Both the position numbers and the translations under genes were made by a program. Shown piece after piece: positions 22,593 to 34,005 of a stretch of DNA of 64,000 bases. This DNA comes from Athripsodes cinereus (lineage: Eukaryota > Arthropoda > Insecta > Trichoptera > Leptoceridae). Position 1 is the stretch's first letter; every line of letters begins with the position of its first letter. Location of the stretch: contig OX388306.1 of the NCBI GenBank assembly GCA_947579605.1, forward strand, positions 372,001-436,000, given 5' to 3'. The notes beneath the pieces are model-generated. The model was given only the letters and a program-made list of their open reading frames with translations, was not told the DNA's origin and made no database searches.

Positions 22593-22687
22593 GTGAGTAC
22601 ATTTTCTATACATAATGTTACTTACACTAAATATATATGGAAAGGTTGTAAAATATGAATCTACTGTTCCCTTAATACCAAACAGCA

Positions 22688-22802
22688 AAACTGTTGGAAT
22701 TTTTTTCCCTCGTATTTCATTTGAGTGGCATATTAAGTCTTCCCACTCTATCACTCTGGTGTAGGCCTCGTTGTCTTGTGCCAGCTGGAACAGCTCCTCC
22801 AA
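22688..22802 (-). pseudogene. Possible LINE C-terminal remnant
   Basis: Minus-strand frame beginning LEELFQLAQDNEAYTRVIEW resembles the last residues of reverse-transcriptase LINEs (an LAQDREAW-like motif). It is short and isolated. It could be coincidence. Confidence 0.3.
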
Positions 22803-24774
22803 TGAGAAACATTAAACACATAAAATGCCATAAAAAAATTGACACAAAGTTATTTTAGCTGTTCAACGCTTCAGGCTGCCCGTTGTGGCTCATTCGAAAA
22901 GCTAACATTATTAAAAGAATGTGTTAGTATGAGTCTTCCAACTTCTGAGCTATCATAGAATATGCGCTGGTTGTCTTGAAAATAAGACTATTAATATTTA
23001 TATAGATGCATTCTCGTATTTTCTTAAAATAAATCATTTTTTTCATACAAGGTAAATGTATTTTCCAGCGTTCATAAAATATATATTTTTCACTGAGATT
23101 CTTCTTATATTACCTACACATACGTATATATTCTGTATGGGTACATATTTATTTTATTCGTAGTGATTCGCTATATTGCATGATTGTAGTTTGTAGTGAC
23201 ATAAAAATACATTAGGTGCAATAAACTGATAAAGCACCGCGATTTGTCACGTCCATCCCCTGTGTCTACATATTATGTACTATGTAGGTATAAAAGATTC
23301 GGATATGTTTTATGGTGGACGAGCTTAGATTGTGACATTTTAATCAATTCCTGACAGATATAAACATTTAACTGCTCTCTAGTATAACTTTAACTTACTT
23401 CTATAATAATATTATCTGCTAAATTTGCGTAATAGTTTTTCTTCTTGAATATTTGACTATAGGGCAACTAAATGGTGGTTAGTAGTTTTTTTACGCATGC
23501 ACCCAAAAAGTCACGTTTACTCATCCACAGACTTAAATACACTCTGAATGATTCTCTCTCGCAATACATCTTTCATATGACGACATTGAAGCATTAAGAT
23601 ATCGTCGGAAGAGAATAAAGATACTCAACTGGTCCTAAACCGCTTAGAATTAAGGAGATTAGTTTTTTTCCTGTATTCCCGAAGGGAGCATTAAAATGTG
23701 AAAGAATAAGAAAAGTGTAATCATTTCGCCATAAATAACATTAATATACCATAAAATTCATGCAATTACTGAAATAATTACATAATTTAGGTAACCTGTA
23801 TCAAGAGACATAATTTGCATAATGCAACTATCTCGTCATTACTGTAAGCTGAATAGTCAGTAAATGTACTACACAAAAGAGCACTCAGAAGAATCTACAT
23901 ATAAGCAGTGTCAGAACATAATATTGGTCGCAAAAGTTATCGCTGACTCTTAAACAGAACTTACAAAATTAGATTCGTGCAGATTCGTGCACGAAGAAAC
24001 TAGTTTCGGTAAACTAATTTCGTAATGTGTACATAAGTGTTGCATTTAATTAAGACTAGACGGTGTCATTCATTGACTTTTCTTTGAGACAAGACACTGT
24101 TTATGTAAGACATAATGTTGTTTGTGTTTATGTTTACCTGATACTCTGTATCTCCTTGCAACTTACATACAACTTGTTATATAATGTGTATTTAGGTAAT
24201 GCTTTCCTTGCTCTTGTTTCTATTCTATGTTCATTAATAAATTCTCCTTTGACAGCGACTGCTGTGATGTTGGTTGGTTTGTACTTTGTATCCTCAACCA
24301 TACCACATACATAATATTGTTTTGTTGTCATCCTGTTACATGGATTACTATATTATGTATACAGTATATATGTATATCATTGACAATTCATTGGTGATGT
24401 TGTTACATGGAGCACATAATGTACCTACTCGATATACCTAATAATTGTTGTTAACGTGCACTACGTAGGTATGTAAAGACATTTAACATAGACACAATCC
24501 CTCTCTAGATATACACTAACATAGTATTCACATTTCTTTTTTCAACTTCTTTGCGTTACCTCTTTACTATACTCGTGTAATATTGGCATAAATTGTATTT
24601 TCTTTCGAAGTTAGCGCGTTCAATATTTTTCTTCAGATTTATAAGGACCTACGTATTGAAGTGTTTGTGTATCTAACGTTTCATTCTCGGAGCCTCTCCG
24701 TGTCCTCTATCTTTGTGTATTTACCTTAATTGTGTTATTTGAATGGAATCCTTCTTGTGTTGTATTGTATTGTA

Positions 24775-24970
24775 TGTTTGATGATTCATTTGGCGCCGTT
24801 TAATGGAGCATCCATCTCAAGAGCGCGGGAAACTATATTAGAAGAGTGATGTCTTCAACTTGCTCCTGAACGTCGTTATTGACTGGTTTTTACAAAGGTC
24901 CTCGGGGAGTCGGTTCCAGATGACGGGCCCTGCGACGCCAAAGGGGTTTGAACATCCTAAGTTATCCTTA
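24775..24970 (-). pseudogene. LINE C-terminus and start of 3' UTR
   Basis: Minus frame reading IWNRLPEDLCKNQSITTF then RSKLKTSLF, ending in TAA (plus 24838-24840). This is the usual W-N-x-LP ending of Jockey/CR1-type polyproteins. The following minus-sense sequence GAGATGGATGCTCCATTAAA with flanking GCGC motifs matches the 3' UTR at 25175-25235. Confidence 0.75.
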
Positions 24971-25154
24971 TCCTATACTTTCATCGAATATAAGAATTAG
25001 GTTCTATTATGTGTAGGACCGAACGCAAGTTCATACATTTTTTTTTTGTAAAATGACATCTTGAATGTAGAAGAGAAAGACCTGCAGTAGTAATAAGTCT
25101 ACTGACTTCACCTATTTTAGGATACACTGTAATTGTGTATATGGAAATTCTAAT

Positions 25155-25335
25155 GAATGTATTATTATTATTATTTGGATGATTTGTAAAGCGCCGTTTT
25201 GTGAAAAAAAATCCACCTCAAGGGCGCTCTTTGCTAACTAAGGTTGTGTCTGGATTATTCCGTGAGATTTCTTGAATAGATAAGTCTTCAGTTGGTTCTT
25301 GAAACGAGGTATGTCCTACGTTTCTCTGATCATAG
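25155..25335 (-). mobile_element. LINE 3' end of the same family, with AAT-repeat tail
   Basis: TATTATTATTATTTGGATGA (tail, minus-sense AAT repeats), then AAAGCGCCGTTTTGTG, TCCACCTCAAGGGCGCT and GTTGGTTCTTGAAACGAGG. AGCGCC and GGCGCT can pair around a 27-base loop. Confidence 0.65.
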
Positions 25336-25341
25336 TATAGG

Positions 25342-25512
25342 CCACTTATCCCATCTTCCGGAAGTGGGGTAGCCAGCAGACCAACTGCTTGTAATCTTAA
25401 ATTCATCAATATGATGAATATCTTGTTTTTATGCCATGGAGAGGACGACATTTATATTCTATGCAGTTGATCTACTGATTACCCCATTTGTACTATCAAC
25501 AAGATACATGCA
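25342..25512. repeat. Two SINE-like family A fragments in opposite orientation
   Basis: Minus-orientation 3' part at 25342-25395 (GGAAGTGGGGTAGCCAGCAG), followed by a plus-orientation part at about 25433-25512 (ATGGAGAGGACGACATTTAT, then GATTACCCCATTTGTA). Confidence 0.6.
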
Positions 25513-25954
25513 GAATATAATGGGAAACTTATTTTATGTCAGAAAACATTTCATTCAAAAGAAATTAACTCCAATAGTTTTTCTGAACATAAAAATGTTA
25601 ATATTAAGTACCAAACCCGTCAGAAAATAAATTTGAAGGTTTATTTAATAGAAAATACCAAAGAAAAACAGTCGTTGATGTAAAATGTGTGTGTATATAT
25701 TATTATGTAGATATCAAGGAAGTAAATAAACAGTTCCAAGTTGTCTATCCATGATTGATGTCACTTGTCTAGTATATGTACATTCATCACTTTTCTCAAC
25801 TATGTAATCTTATCTTATGTAATATGATGTATGTACGGGGGATGAGTCCGACCTCGATGAGTCAGAATTTAGAACAAGACAGATTCTGTAGAGTTTTCTT
25901 TTTTACTTTGTGATGTATCGATTTCTCACTTTTTTGTAAATTTATATATATTTT

Positions 25955-26012
25955 ACACATGAAACTACCATATAAGGTTTAGAAAAGACAACGTCACCTT
26001 ATTCGGTTGTTC
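25955..26012 (-). repeat. Fragment of tRNA-derived SINE, family C
   Basis: ACACATGAAACTACCATATA followed by AGGTTTAGAAAAGACAACGT is the tail portion found at both 34435-34480 and, inverted, 34810-34850. Confidence 0.7.
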
Positions 26013-26039
26013 CTTAGTTCGGTAGGCAAAGAATTGATA

Positions 26040-26278
26040 TCCCACTCTTTACCGTTACTTTTCGAGTGTCCCGGTAACCTGTAAAAAGTAGGTGTTCGAA
26101 AAAAATAAGGACATTTTACATCTTAATTTCAGCAGTGGTGAGGTTTGCCACCCATCCTGAACGTCTTTATTTTATGGTGGCGCGGAGAGGACAGTTTGCA
26201 CGTTTATTACTTGCAGCTGGTCCGCTGGGTACCCCACTTGTGGGTTAGGTTATGCTGTGATGGTATAGTAGTATCTGG
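26040..26278 (+). repeat. SINE-like family A, full-length copy
   Basis: Starts TCCCACTCTTTACCG, continues with GTCCCGGTAACCTGTAAAAA, GTAGGTGTTCGAAAA, CCACCCATCCTGAACGTCTT and GCGGAGAGGACAGTTTGCAC, and ends GTACCCCACTTGTGGGTTAG with GCTGTGATGGTATAGTAGTA. The near-palindromic CCCACTTGTGGG close to the end is conserved in most copies. I counted at least fourteen whole or partial copies in the window. Confidence 0.85.
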
Positions 26279-26329
26279 ACCTGTAGGACATGCAGGCTTG
26301 GTGGCCACAAGGAAAAACTTTTTCGCCTT

Positions 26330-26600
26330 CAAAAACTTCTGTACTTTCTTTGGTAGCCTAATATCCCCTTCAAGTAACTGACGATACTGCATGGAGAAGA
26401 AGGCATTTTCCCATTTCTTCCCTTCCCTTTTTGCACCAACATTTTTGGTGTGTGGCCACTAAATCTAGAGTGCTCCCTCGGGGCAGCATTTCTCGCTTTA
26501 ATGCGACCTTGAATCCTGTTTGTGCATGTGTGTGTCGTTATGGAGAAACATATCTCCAGGTACGGCACGAGGTATGTGGCGGGCGCTGCCCTTTTAAAAA
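26330..26600 (-). repeat. Duplicated 265-bp segment, copy 2 with protein-like frame
   Basis: Counterpart of 20495-20760. On the minus strand an open frame reads REGKKWENAFFSMQYRQLLE then GDIRLPKKVQKFLKAKKF, with a protein-like mix of residues. Just upstream both copies carry TAG-rich sequence, so the frame may begin at a former exon edge. The source gene is not recognised. Confidence 0.6.
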
Positions 26601-26635
26601 AGTAGTAGTAATAGACAAACATTGCTCGCATATTT

Positions 26636-26830
26636 TTTTTCTTATCATCATCATCTCCGTCGGTCCCTAAATCCTGAGGATCGTGAACATCATGCCTCGT
26701 TCTGTAAACCATCTGTCTCCATGTTGAGCGATCCTCCGCCATGTGTAAGGCCCCGTGTAGTGAGCTCTGTGTGGCCTCCTTAATTTGGTCGCTCCATCTT
26801 ATTGGCGCTCTGCCCCTTCCCCTCCTCCCT
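26636..26830 (-). pseudogene. LINE C-terminal fragment
   Basis: Minus frame GRAPIRWSDQIKEATQSSLH followed by MAEDRSTWRQMVYR and a stop after an Asp-rich end. It is typical of the last part of a lepidopteran endonuclease/reverse-transcriptase LINE. The 5' part is absent. Confidence 0.75.
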
Positions 26831-27229
26831 TATAAGCGGATTATTTTTTTATTCTTATTTTATTATATCAATACCAGATTAAACGGAAAATGTAATATTT
26901 TATATCCGTAAATCACCAAAATAAGCATATGTAGGTACCTATAGTAATATCGCAGATTGGGTAAATTGAGATTCGATAAGCTCCTTAACTTATCTAGACA
27001 AATTTACCTCATACCATACATATATATTATTATATCCTGATTCCTCTCGTTGTATTAATACCGTAACTATATTACTGCATATACTAACTTTATACCTGGT
27101 TGTGAGATGTGCTTTCCATTCTAAATAATTTAATATGCTTATTACACCATTCCAATACTTCCTTAGGGTGACGCTTGTTAAACATATTGAGTAGAAGAAA
27201 ACATTTGTTTTTCAGTTTCATTATGGAAT

Positions 27230-27400
27230 TCTACTGCATAATATTTATTATTTATATTTTATTTTATTCTTCACTGTACATTGGTTACAATATTACAAAA
27301 TAAAACAGTGTCATATAAATATCAGTTATACAATTCAATGTGCAGAGGGCGAGTTTATCGCTAAAATGCGATGTCTTCCAACTAACATAAACACCGATAC
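27230..27400 (-). mobile_element. LINE 3' UTR with hairpin and tail
   Basis: Minus-sense copy of the family at 15255-15390: GGAAGACATCGCATTTTAGC followed by GATAAACTCGCCC at 27347-27382, and the tail CATTGGTTACAA side at about 27275-27290 with AAAATAAAATAT. The stem ATCGC/GCGAT is intact. Confidence 0.7.
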
Positions 27401-27589
27401 AATGAATATCATCTGAATGTTGTGGAGTAAAACGGCATAACATTATTACAAAGTATTTTTATTATTTTTTTAACATTGTTTTAAAAGATATTTGTACGAG
27501 GCTACCAGTTTCGTAAGTCTATGATCCTATACAAGATATGTGTTAACAAGCAGACATAATTATGTAATACATGCGATCTGTCTGAAATA

Positions 27590-27660
27590 TATATTTATTT
27601 ATTTATACAATAAACGGCTGGAACAGCCTTTACAAACATAATAATAATAATAAACAGTCA
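27590..27660 (-). mobile_element. LINE 3' end with hairpin and AAAT tail
   Basis: Minus sense: AAAGGCTGTTCCAGCCGTTT (stem GGCTG/CAGCC) followed by ATTGTATAAATAAATAAATA. Same layout as 4440-4500 and 48795-48850. Confidence 0.55.
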
Positions 27661-28649
27661 AGTCAAAACAATGCATATCATATAAGGAAAATAATATAAA
27701 AATAACATAGGTACCTACTACCAAATAATTTTAAATAGGTAAGTACAAGTAACTACGGTTCAAAACAAAAGTATATAAACATTAATACAAGTATAATTTA
27801 ATATCAACATTCAGTAGATAATTAATCAGTAGATAATGTGGGTTTAGTTAGATAATTTATATACTATCTATATAATATGTTTTTCAGTGTCTGGAATATT
27901 AAAATGTCCTTAATACCTACTATATAAAATTGTGATGATGATGATGATAATAATGATGTCGGTCGCCCTCTTTTGATTAATGTATTGTTCCTGCCACCGT
28001 CTCTTCTCTATTCTATCTACTATAATATATATGAATGTTTGTACTTCCAAACACCGTACGATGTGTACCTACCTTACATAAAATTTATACTACATTAAAT
28101 TTGATATACTTAACACCTTGTAACACCAATGTAGCAGAAATGAGGTATGCCACTCATCGTGAATGCCTTGTTCAAGTAGGATGACCTATCTTCTTCTTCT
28201 GGTGGGTTAAACCCGTCATACTCGCATCTCAAGGCCCCGTTGCCATGAGATCACGTCATCCGACCCTAAACTAAGTGCTTGCAACCCGTAAATGTATGAA
28301 TATTTGGGACATGTGTTCACCACACATACACATAACGGAGAGTCTGTGATTCCCCTTTGATGTACCTACGTGTGACGCTGTGAATCCGACACTACTCCTT
28401 AGTCTGTTGAAAGTGCACCAGAGTTTTCTAGGCAACGTAGAACCTGGAAGCTGTATAGTTTAGTCTGTTTATGGTTTTTCACCATTGTCGTTGCCCGCAG
28501 ATTTCGCCATTCGTTGTCAGTTGATCGATCTTATGACCTATAAATTTATTGCATGCAGCTATCCCACTAACTGTAGATAAATGTGGATATTATATTCCTC
28601 TTCGGAATAAAAATATTCTCATACCACTGAATCATTATTTTGTTTTATT

Positions 28650-28735
28650 CATACCACTACGGCATTTCCATCAAATGAGGTAGCCAGAAGACCAACTGCT
28701 TGTAATAAACATTCAAGTGGTATTTTCAACATCAC
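28650..28735 (-). repeat. SINE-like family A, 3' part
   Basis: CATACCACTACGGCATTTCC, AATGAGGTAGCCAGAAGACC and TGTAATAAACATTCAAG; diverged. Confidence 0.65.
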
Positions 28736-28739
28736 TAGG

Positions 28740-29135
28740 TACCTAAACGAAGACTAGAGGCGTTTGAGATGTGGACCTATAGAAGACTATTAGGAATTTC
28801 CTGGAAAGACCACATCACAAACGAATTTCTTCAAAGAATCGAAGGAGGAAGGTACCTGCTCAAGATCTTGTCAGAAAGGCGTGCAAGGTGGATCGGCCAT
28901 GTAATGCGACAAGAAGGCCTCTTGCATGCCGTAATGGAGGGTATGACCGAGGGGACAAACTCTAGGGGACGCCCACGCCGAGAGTACCTGGAGGACCTGT
29001 TGGTGGACATGCGCTGCTCATCATATGCAGAATTCAAAAGAACCGCACAAGACAGGGAGGAGTGGAGGAGAAGAATTAAAGAGATAATTGCTGCAAACCA
29101 ATCCCAGGATTGAAACCAGAGAGAGAGAGAGAGGT
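28740..29135 (+). pseudogene. LINE C-terminal fragment (thumb to stop)
   Basis: Frame from about 28745 to TGA at 29111-29113: RRLEAFEMWTYRRLLGISW, RRARWIGHVMRQEGLLHAV, GRPRREYLEDL, then AQDREEWRRRIKEI. This arrangement is the usual end of RTE/BovB-like or related reverse-transcriptase LINEs in insects. The RT core is missing. A GA repeat follows at 29119-29133. Confidence 0.85.
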
Positions 29136-29324
29136 ACCTATATCACCAGAATAGAGATTCTCCTCTAATTCTGTTGTTCCTTTTTGATGATGTCATTTCT
29201 GTGTTTTTTTTTTCGTTTCTCTCTTTTATTTTGTTTTTTCTCCTACTAGATCGCCTTGGCCGAAGGCTGTTATAAACTCAGTGAAGGATGAAGTTTCAAG
29301 ATAATAATAAATAGTTGTGCTTTC

Positions 29325-29515
29325 CGTGGCAATAAAAGTTAAGACAATCAGGATTGGTGGCATATCATATCGCTGAACTGAAGACATACATTAATATTAT
29401 GTATCAAACGTGATGGATAACGAATACCTGTCTCTTACATGACACTCGAAAACTAACAAAAAGAATGGAAGACATTTTTTTTTTACCGGGGACTCCACGG
29501 GATCCATTGAATCAT
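29325..29515 (-). repeat. SINE-like family A, 5' part
   Basis: TCAGGATTGGTGGCATATC, TGTCTCTTACATGACACTCG and ACCGGGGACTCCACGGGATC mark the 5' half of a minus-orientation copy. Confidence 0.7.
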
Positions 29516-29649
29516 GTTTTTCATTATTATTTCGTTTCATCACATTATGTATACACATTTCTCATTTCTCATTGTCGAATTTGGTGTGAGTTCATCTACC
29601 CCATCTTACGTCAAACTTGACAAATGATACAAATATAACTCTCTATATG

Positions 29650-30065
29650 TATACAGATGGATGAGATCGCTGAGGAGAATGGTTGGTAAAACGTTGCGTG
29701 ATAGAGTGAGGAATGAGGATTATAAAAATATGAGTGAATTCAAAAGGAATGTTGTGGATAGAATACGTATAAATAAATTGAGATGGTTTGCACATGTGAA
29801 ACGAATGGAAGAGGAAAGAATGACAAAGAGAATATGATTATCTGAAAGGAGGGGTGTGAGGAAGTGCGCGGGCGTCCAAGAACTACATGGCTTGACCATG
29901 TAGATCAAATTCTCAAGGACGGCTGTGTATTAAGTAAGAGAAATCGACGTGCGTACATGAGAAATTGTATGAATGTAGAAGAAGTGAAAGAAGTATGTAG
30001 AGACAGATCTATGCGGCGTTCCGTTCTCTCTGCCTACCCAACTTGGGATACGGCGTGAGTGAATA
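29650..30065 (+). pseudogene. LINE C-terminal fragment (RTE-like tail family), copy 2
   Basis: MRSLRRMVGKTLRDRVRNED, INKLRWFAHVKRMEEERM, a frameshift near 29835-29870, then GRPRTTWLDHVDQILKDG, NRRAYMRNCMNVEEVKEVC and SVLSAYPTWDTA with TGA. The 3' end CCTACCCAACTTGGGATACG followed by GCGTGAGTGAATAGTATAGT mirrors the 3' end of SINE-like family A. Confidence 0.85.
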
Positions 30066-30135
30066 GTATAGTATAGATTGTTGAGAAGGCACGATATAGG
30101 TAAGGCTTTGAATTAATATTGGGTACCTATTACTG

Positions 30136-30407
30136 CTAGTGATGTAACGAATGTGTGATTTTGGATAATCGCGAATGCGAATATTTGTTGCCGACATCGC
30201 GAATGCGAATAGCGAATATTGACTTGCTTAGATTTCGACAATATTGCTCAATCATTAAAATTTGTACTACCCCCTCCCCCCGTCGCCGGATTTTCAAAAT
30301 GGTATAGGAATTTAAAATATTTCAAAACTCCTCGGTTTTCTTAAAGAACATTTTCTTGCAGTACCTTTTTCTGCAATGTACCGGGTAAGTATTCGTTACA
30401 TCACTAG
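30136..30407. mobile_element. Small hAT-like MITE
   Basis: Ends CTAGTGATGTAACGAAT (30136-30152) and ATTCGTTACATCACTAG (to 30407) are perfect 17-bp inverted repeats. Inside, CGCGAATGCGAATA repeats lie near the left end. The layout parallels the 8050-8588 element with GATGCAACGAATA ends. No clear 8-bp duplication. Confidence 0.7.
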
Positions 30408-30994
30408 TACCTACATAATAATATAGATACTATGTTAGTAGCTGGATGATTATCATATTTTTATAATGTGTCTCCCGCTCTACATAATAATATATTATCT
30501 TTATGTATGACGATAAGAGATATCCTCCCGTAGGATGCCGAACCTAGGGGGGCGCTACTGGCTGGCTGCTGGCTTGCTGGTTGGTGATACTACGGTGTGG
30601 CAGAGTGTGATGGTGAAGAGGGGGGGGGGGGCGGAGGCAACCAACGTTTTAATATCCGCAGTGTCACATTGGCTGCGATCCAAAAAGAAAGTTAGCCCTA
30701 CCTAGTACCTACCTACCTATCTATGTAGGTACTACGCGGTATTATTACCGATATAAAATAATATGAATAGGTACCAAAGTAAATACAGAGTTAGGTACCT
30801 ACACATCGCACCAAGTACCTACCTACGGAAGTAATAAGTAGGTACCTACGTAATATACAATTTTCATTGCCGCCCGTGTAACACTTGTAATCGGACATAT
30901 CGCAAAAATCCCAATTTCGTTTCATTTTGTATTCCAAATCAAATTGTATTCTAAGTCAACGGACTTACTTCATTTAGTAAACATGCAAGCTCTC

Positions 30995-31173
30995 AATTTA
31001 TGTAAACAAATTGTTTTTGAGTTTTACTGTATTTAGTAACCTGATTTCGACTCACAATGCCATTGTCAAACGAGTTTGACAATGTTTGACTTACAAACTG
31101 AGTAATGACTCTGTAAGTCGAAACCAGGTTACTCAATACAGTAAAACTCAAAAACAATTTGTTTACATAAATT
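30995..31173. mobile_element. Fold-back MITE
   Basis: AATTTATGTAAACAAATTGT at 30995 is mirrored by ACAATTTGTTTACATAAATT ending at 31173. The arms, about 70 bp each, continue through GAGTTTTACTGTATTTAGTA / TACTCAATACAGTAAAACTC and the TCGACT/AGTCGA part. It is inserted into or beside sequence shared with about 45425-45490. Confidence 0.85.
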
Positions 31174-31209
31174 AATACGGAGTTTTACAAAATAAATGTC
31201 AATTGAATC

Positions 31210-31375
31210 AATAAATGCAAAAGCTCTCCTCTGTGTGGCAAAAAAAATTGACATTCAGGATGGGTGGAATAACTCATCGCTGAATTGAAGATAAAATATA
31301 ATTTAACTTACAAAAAAGAGTGGTGTATACCTATTCTTATTAGGTATTCTTTACCAGGTACTCCACTAACAATAA
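31210..31375 (-). repeat. SINE-like family A, 5' part
   Basis: TCTCCTCTGTGTGGCAAAAA, CATTCAGGATGGGTGGAATA, AAGAGTGGTGTATACCTATT and TTTACCAGGTACTCCAC. Confidence 0.7.
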
Positions 31376-32412
31376 AATGACTGAAGTAAATAGCCAGCTT
31401 GAGAATTGGCCGATTATAACCTGCTAAACCTCCCTAGGGGTGGCGGTCTTACACATAGGGCCGCCACCTCTACGCGTTTGAATGGTGCGTATCCAGGCTA
31501 TGGGTTAATATGGTTTATCACCGGGTCGGGCAGCATGGTGAAGTCGGAGTTAATTTTAAAGACGATCCACGATATAACCTGATAAGATTTTTTTTAAAAA
31601 CACCAAGAGAGTTATTTAAAAATCGCACATATGTAAAAAATGATAATCAAGCTGGCCATAGTTGCACTGATAAATTTGTGTTTTAATTTGTAATACTAAT
31701 GCATTTCGATTCGGTAAATAAAAATGTTGAAATAACCTTATTTCCCGTATATTTCAGGAGTCTAAGGACTCCTTTTTATCCGTTTGGGTGACAATTTCTT
31801 TATTCTTTCGACTCTCTCCATTCCACCAGTACCACTAAGCCAGTATTGGCATTGAAGAAGAAATAAACGGTTTGTTATTAAAAATCATGTTTTAATTAAT
31901 AAAAATACCCATTTTTCCGATCTCTCCATGTCTACCCTTTTTGAAAGGTGGCAGCCCTACCTCTTCACATATTATTATGGAGGCACTCTATCTACTGTAA
32001 GATATTATTGTTAGGTAATGGTGTCTACTCTGTCTCTATGTACCGTTTACCCTCTCAGCTATCTATAAGTAAATAGGTACATATTATATTATTATATTAT
32101 ATGTATATCGGCTCTAATGTAAGTTGCTATTTATAGGTGGGTAGGTTTTTATCGACTGAACGTTAACACCAAAATCTCATAATCCAAAGCTAATAAATTT
32201 TACGGAAATTGTAAAAAAATTATTTACTTAGCTTCGCCACATTGACACGTTCTATGTTGTATTATACGGTGTTGTCTTATTTACTTTTATATATACTCAT
32301 ATTTATAGCAAAGTATGTATACCTGTAAAGGAAAAGTGTTTTGGCTGTATCGAATTTATTTTATTGGCTGCGATAATGCTTTTATATCATTAATCGATTG
32401 ATGTTTCTTTCT

Positions 32413-32520
32413 AATGGTGTGTTTACACCGGACGAATATCGCCAGGAATATAAAAATATCTGCCGTTCAAACAGATTTGCAATAAATTTGCGAACATTAA
32501 AAAACAAACACAAGTTCTTT
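32413..32520 (+). mobile_element. Left end of PIF/Harbinger-type MITE
   Basis: TAA followed by TGGTGTGTTTACACCGGACG and AATATCGCCAGGA corresponds to the terminal repeat of the complete element at 49923-50368. No matching right end is present nearby. Confidence 0.5.
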
Positions 32521-32539
32521 TTATAAAATGATGTACCTA

Positions 32540-32700
32540 TCTAGGCTTTTGTTTTAAACCCCAATACAACTTTATACACCTTTCGCAGTAAATTAAAAGC
32601 TTGTGTAGTGAATGGGGAGTTTGCCGGCACCTGAGATCGAACCGCGCACTTCTCGTGCATAAAACCTTTACTCTACCTCCAATCTACCGAGGAACTCTAT
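32540..32700 (-). repeat. tRNA-derived SINE, family B, with head
   Basis: AACCCCAATACAACTTTATA, CCTTTCGCAGTAAATTAAAA, GGGGAGTTTGCCGGCACC, then GATCGAACC (inverted B box) and CCAATCTACCGAGGAACTC (inverted A box side). Confidence 0.75.
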
Positions 32701-32751
32701 GTTTCAGATGTAATAAAACTACACTTCTGCAACCATTCACTGAAAAGATTT

Positions 32752-32880
32752 TTTTTTAAATTTATTTTTACCCAAGCACCTCTTAAGTGATACAGGCATT
32801 ACATTAAACAGTTTCGGTACACAATATTCGTTATAGAATTTGAGAATATTTTATCGATCGTTTGTCGATTTCATTTTTAC
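32752..32880 (-). pseudogene. LINE C-terminal fragment
   Basis: Minus frame LKFYNEYCVPKLFNVMPVSL then KRCLG, followed by an A-rich end. It resembles the F-N-x-MP variant of the LINE C-terminal motif. Short. Confidence 0.5.
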
Positions 32881-33080
32881 AATGCCTAAATAAGGTGGCG
32901 TTACAAAATAAAATTTACATTATATCCATAATTTATTTTTGGTATTGTATTATGCAAATGTCGCGGTTTATTCTTAAAAGCCCTTGTCTTCAACTAAAAA
33001 GGTGTTAATGTAGATATAATCAACATTATGAGATAATTATGATGTGAGATATCTGACCTTGTCTTTGTCTCTTGTTGCAG

Positions 33081-33166
33081 GGAGTATATATAGAAGAGGA
33101 GCCCGCAGGTGGAGAAAGCTGTACAGAGTCAATGGTCACATCTTCCAGGCCAAGAGGTTCAACAGG
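33081..33166 (+). CDS. aPKC: aPKC exon: pseudosubstrate and start of C1
   Basis: 86-nt exon after TCTCTTGTTGCAG and before GTGAGC. It encodes [18 protein letters not shown], the basic pseudosubstrate segment with Ala at the phospho-acceptor position that keeps atypical PKC off, then [10 protein letters not shown], where His is the first zinc ligand of the C1 domain. It ends on a codon boundary (phase 0) and joins exactly to KAFCAFC of the next exon. Neighbouring short plus-strand frames extend into the intron and are not real. Confidence 0.97.
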
Positions 33167-33499
33167 GTGAGCTATTTATCTCATTATTATTCTTGTATTA
33201 TCACATCGTGGATACTACTGGATACTACAATTGCCATGCTGTAGAGGACTGCTCCTTATGTGATAACAGATATGTCTATGGGAATACGGAGGAAATCCAT
33301 CATGTTACGTTAAGGGCAATCGATTATATTAATAAGCTAGACGCAAAGCTTTAGTTCTTAGATCTAACTCTATGGACAGAGGTCGCTTGCATATAATGAT
33401 TAATATTACTGGATGTTACGATATAGGTACCTACTGTAAATTCTTCTTCGTGTTGTTGCTAATTGCCATTTTCTCTGACACGCTAATTAATATAAGTAT

Positions 33500-34005
33500 C
33501 ATCCTACGCGAACCATGGTCTACCACTGCGTTCCAACAACGAGCTTCTTCTGGCGATTTCTGCACATAACACAAATTTCTACTCTCAATCATTCTCAGTA
33601 TGTGGTGCTCGTTGCTGGAATGGTCTCCCTTCTTCTCATAGAATATCTCAATATTTTAATGGTTTTAAATACGCCGTCAAGAAATATTTATTGTCTTCTA
33701 ACTCAGCATCTGTCCCCTAACCCCTTCCTATAGTTCCCGGTCCCTTTGGAGTGTTAGGTGTGTGAATTGTGTTTTTTTTCTCATTTTGATTTATGTAGAG
33801 ATTTTTCTTGTTTTTTGTGTTTTTACTATTATTTTTTATTTGTGTTTAGTGTTAATGTGACGTGGTTAGATGGAAGAAATCACTATATAGTGATAATCTC
33901 GCCACCGTATGTCATCACATTTTTTCTTATGTAAACTGATTTGTTGATTTTGTTCTGTGAATGATGATGTGCAAGAAGAATAAAATAAATAAATAAATTT
34001 CAGGT
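33500..34005 (+). pseudogene. LINE C-terminus, 3' UTR hairpin and AAAT tail
   Basis: Frame from about 33536 to TAA at 33720 contains NELLLAISAHNTNFYSQSF and CGARCWNGLPSSH. The 3' UTR carries GGAAGAAATCACTATATAGT continuing GATAATCTCGCC at 33870-33904 (perfect stem ATCACT/AGTGAT) and ends AATAAAATAAATAAATAAAT. This copy links the recurrent 3' hairpin to a W-N-G-LP type LINE polyprotein. Confidence 0.85.

Larger units (their letters stand above)
22593..33080 (+). other. aPKC: aPKC intron, about 10.5 kb
   Basis: Joins the two exons in phase and holds many repeat fragments, listed separately. Stretches 22805-24770, 26830-27240, 27660-28190, 30410-30990 and 31375-32410 show nothing I can name beyond AT-rich sequence, short direct repeats and a G run at about 30621. 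Confidence 0.75.

Noticed and set aside
22688..22802. An extra aPKC exon read on the minus strand next to the 22542 exon
   Set aside because: It is on the opposite strand, and the flanking aPKC exons join in phase without it; at best a LINE remnant.
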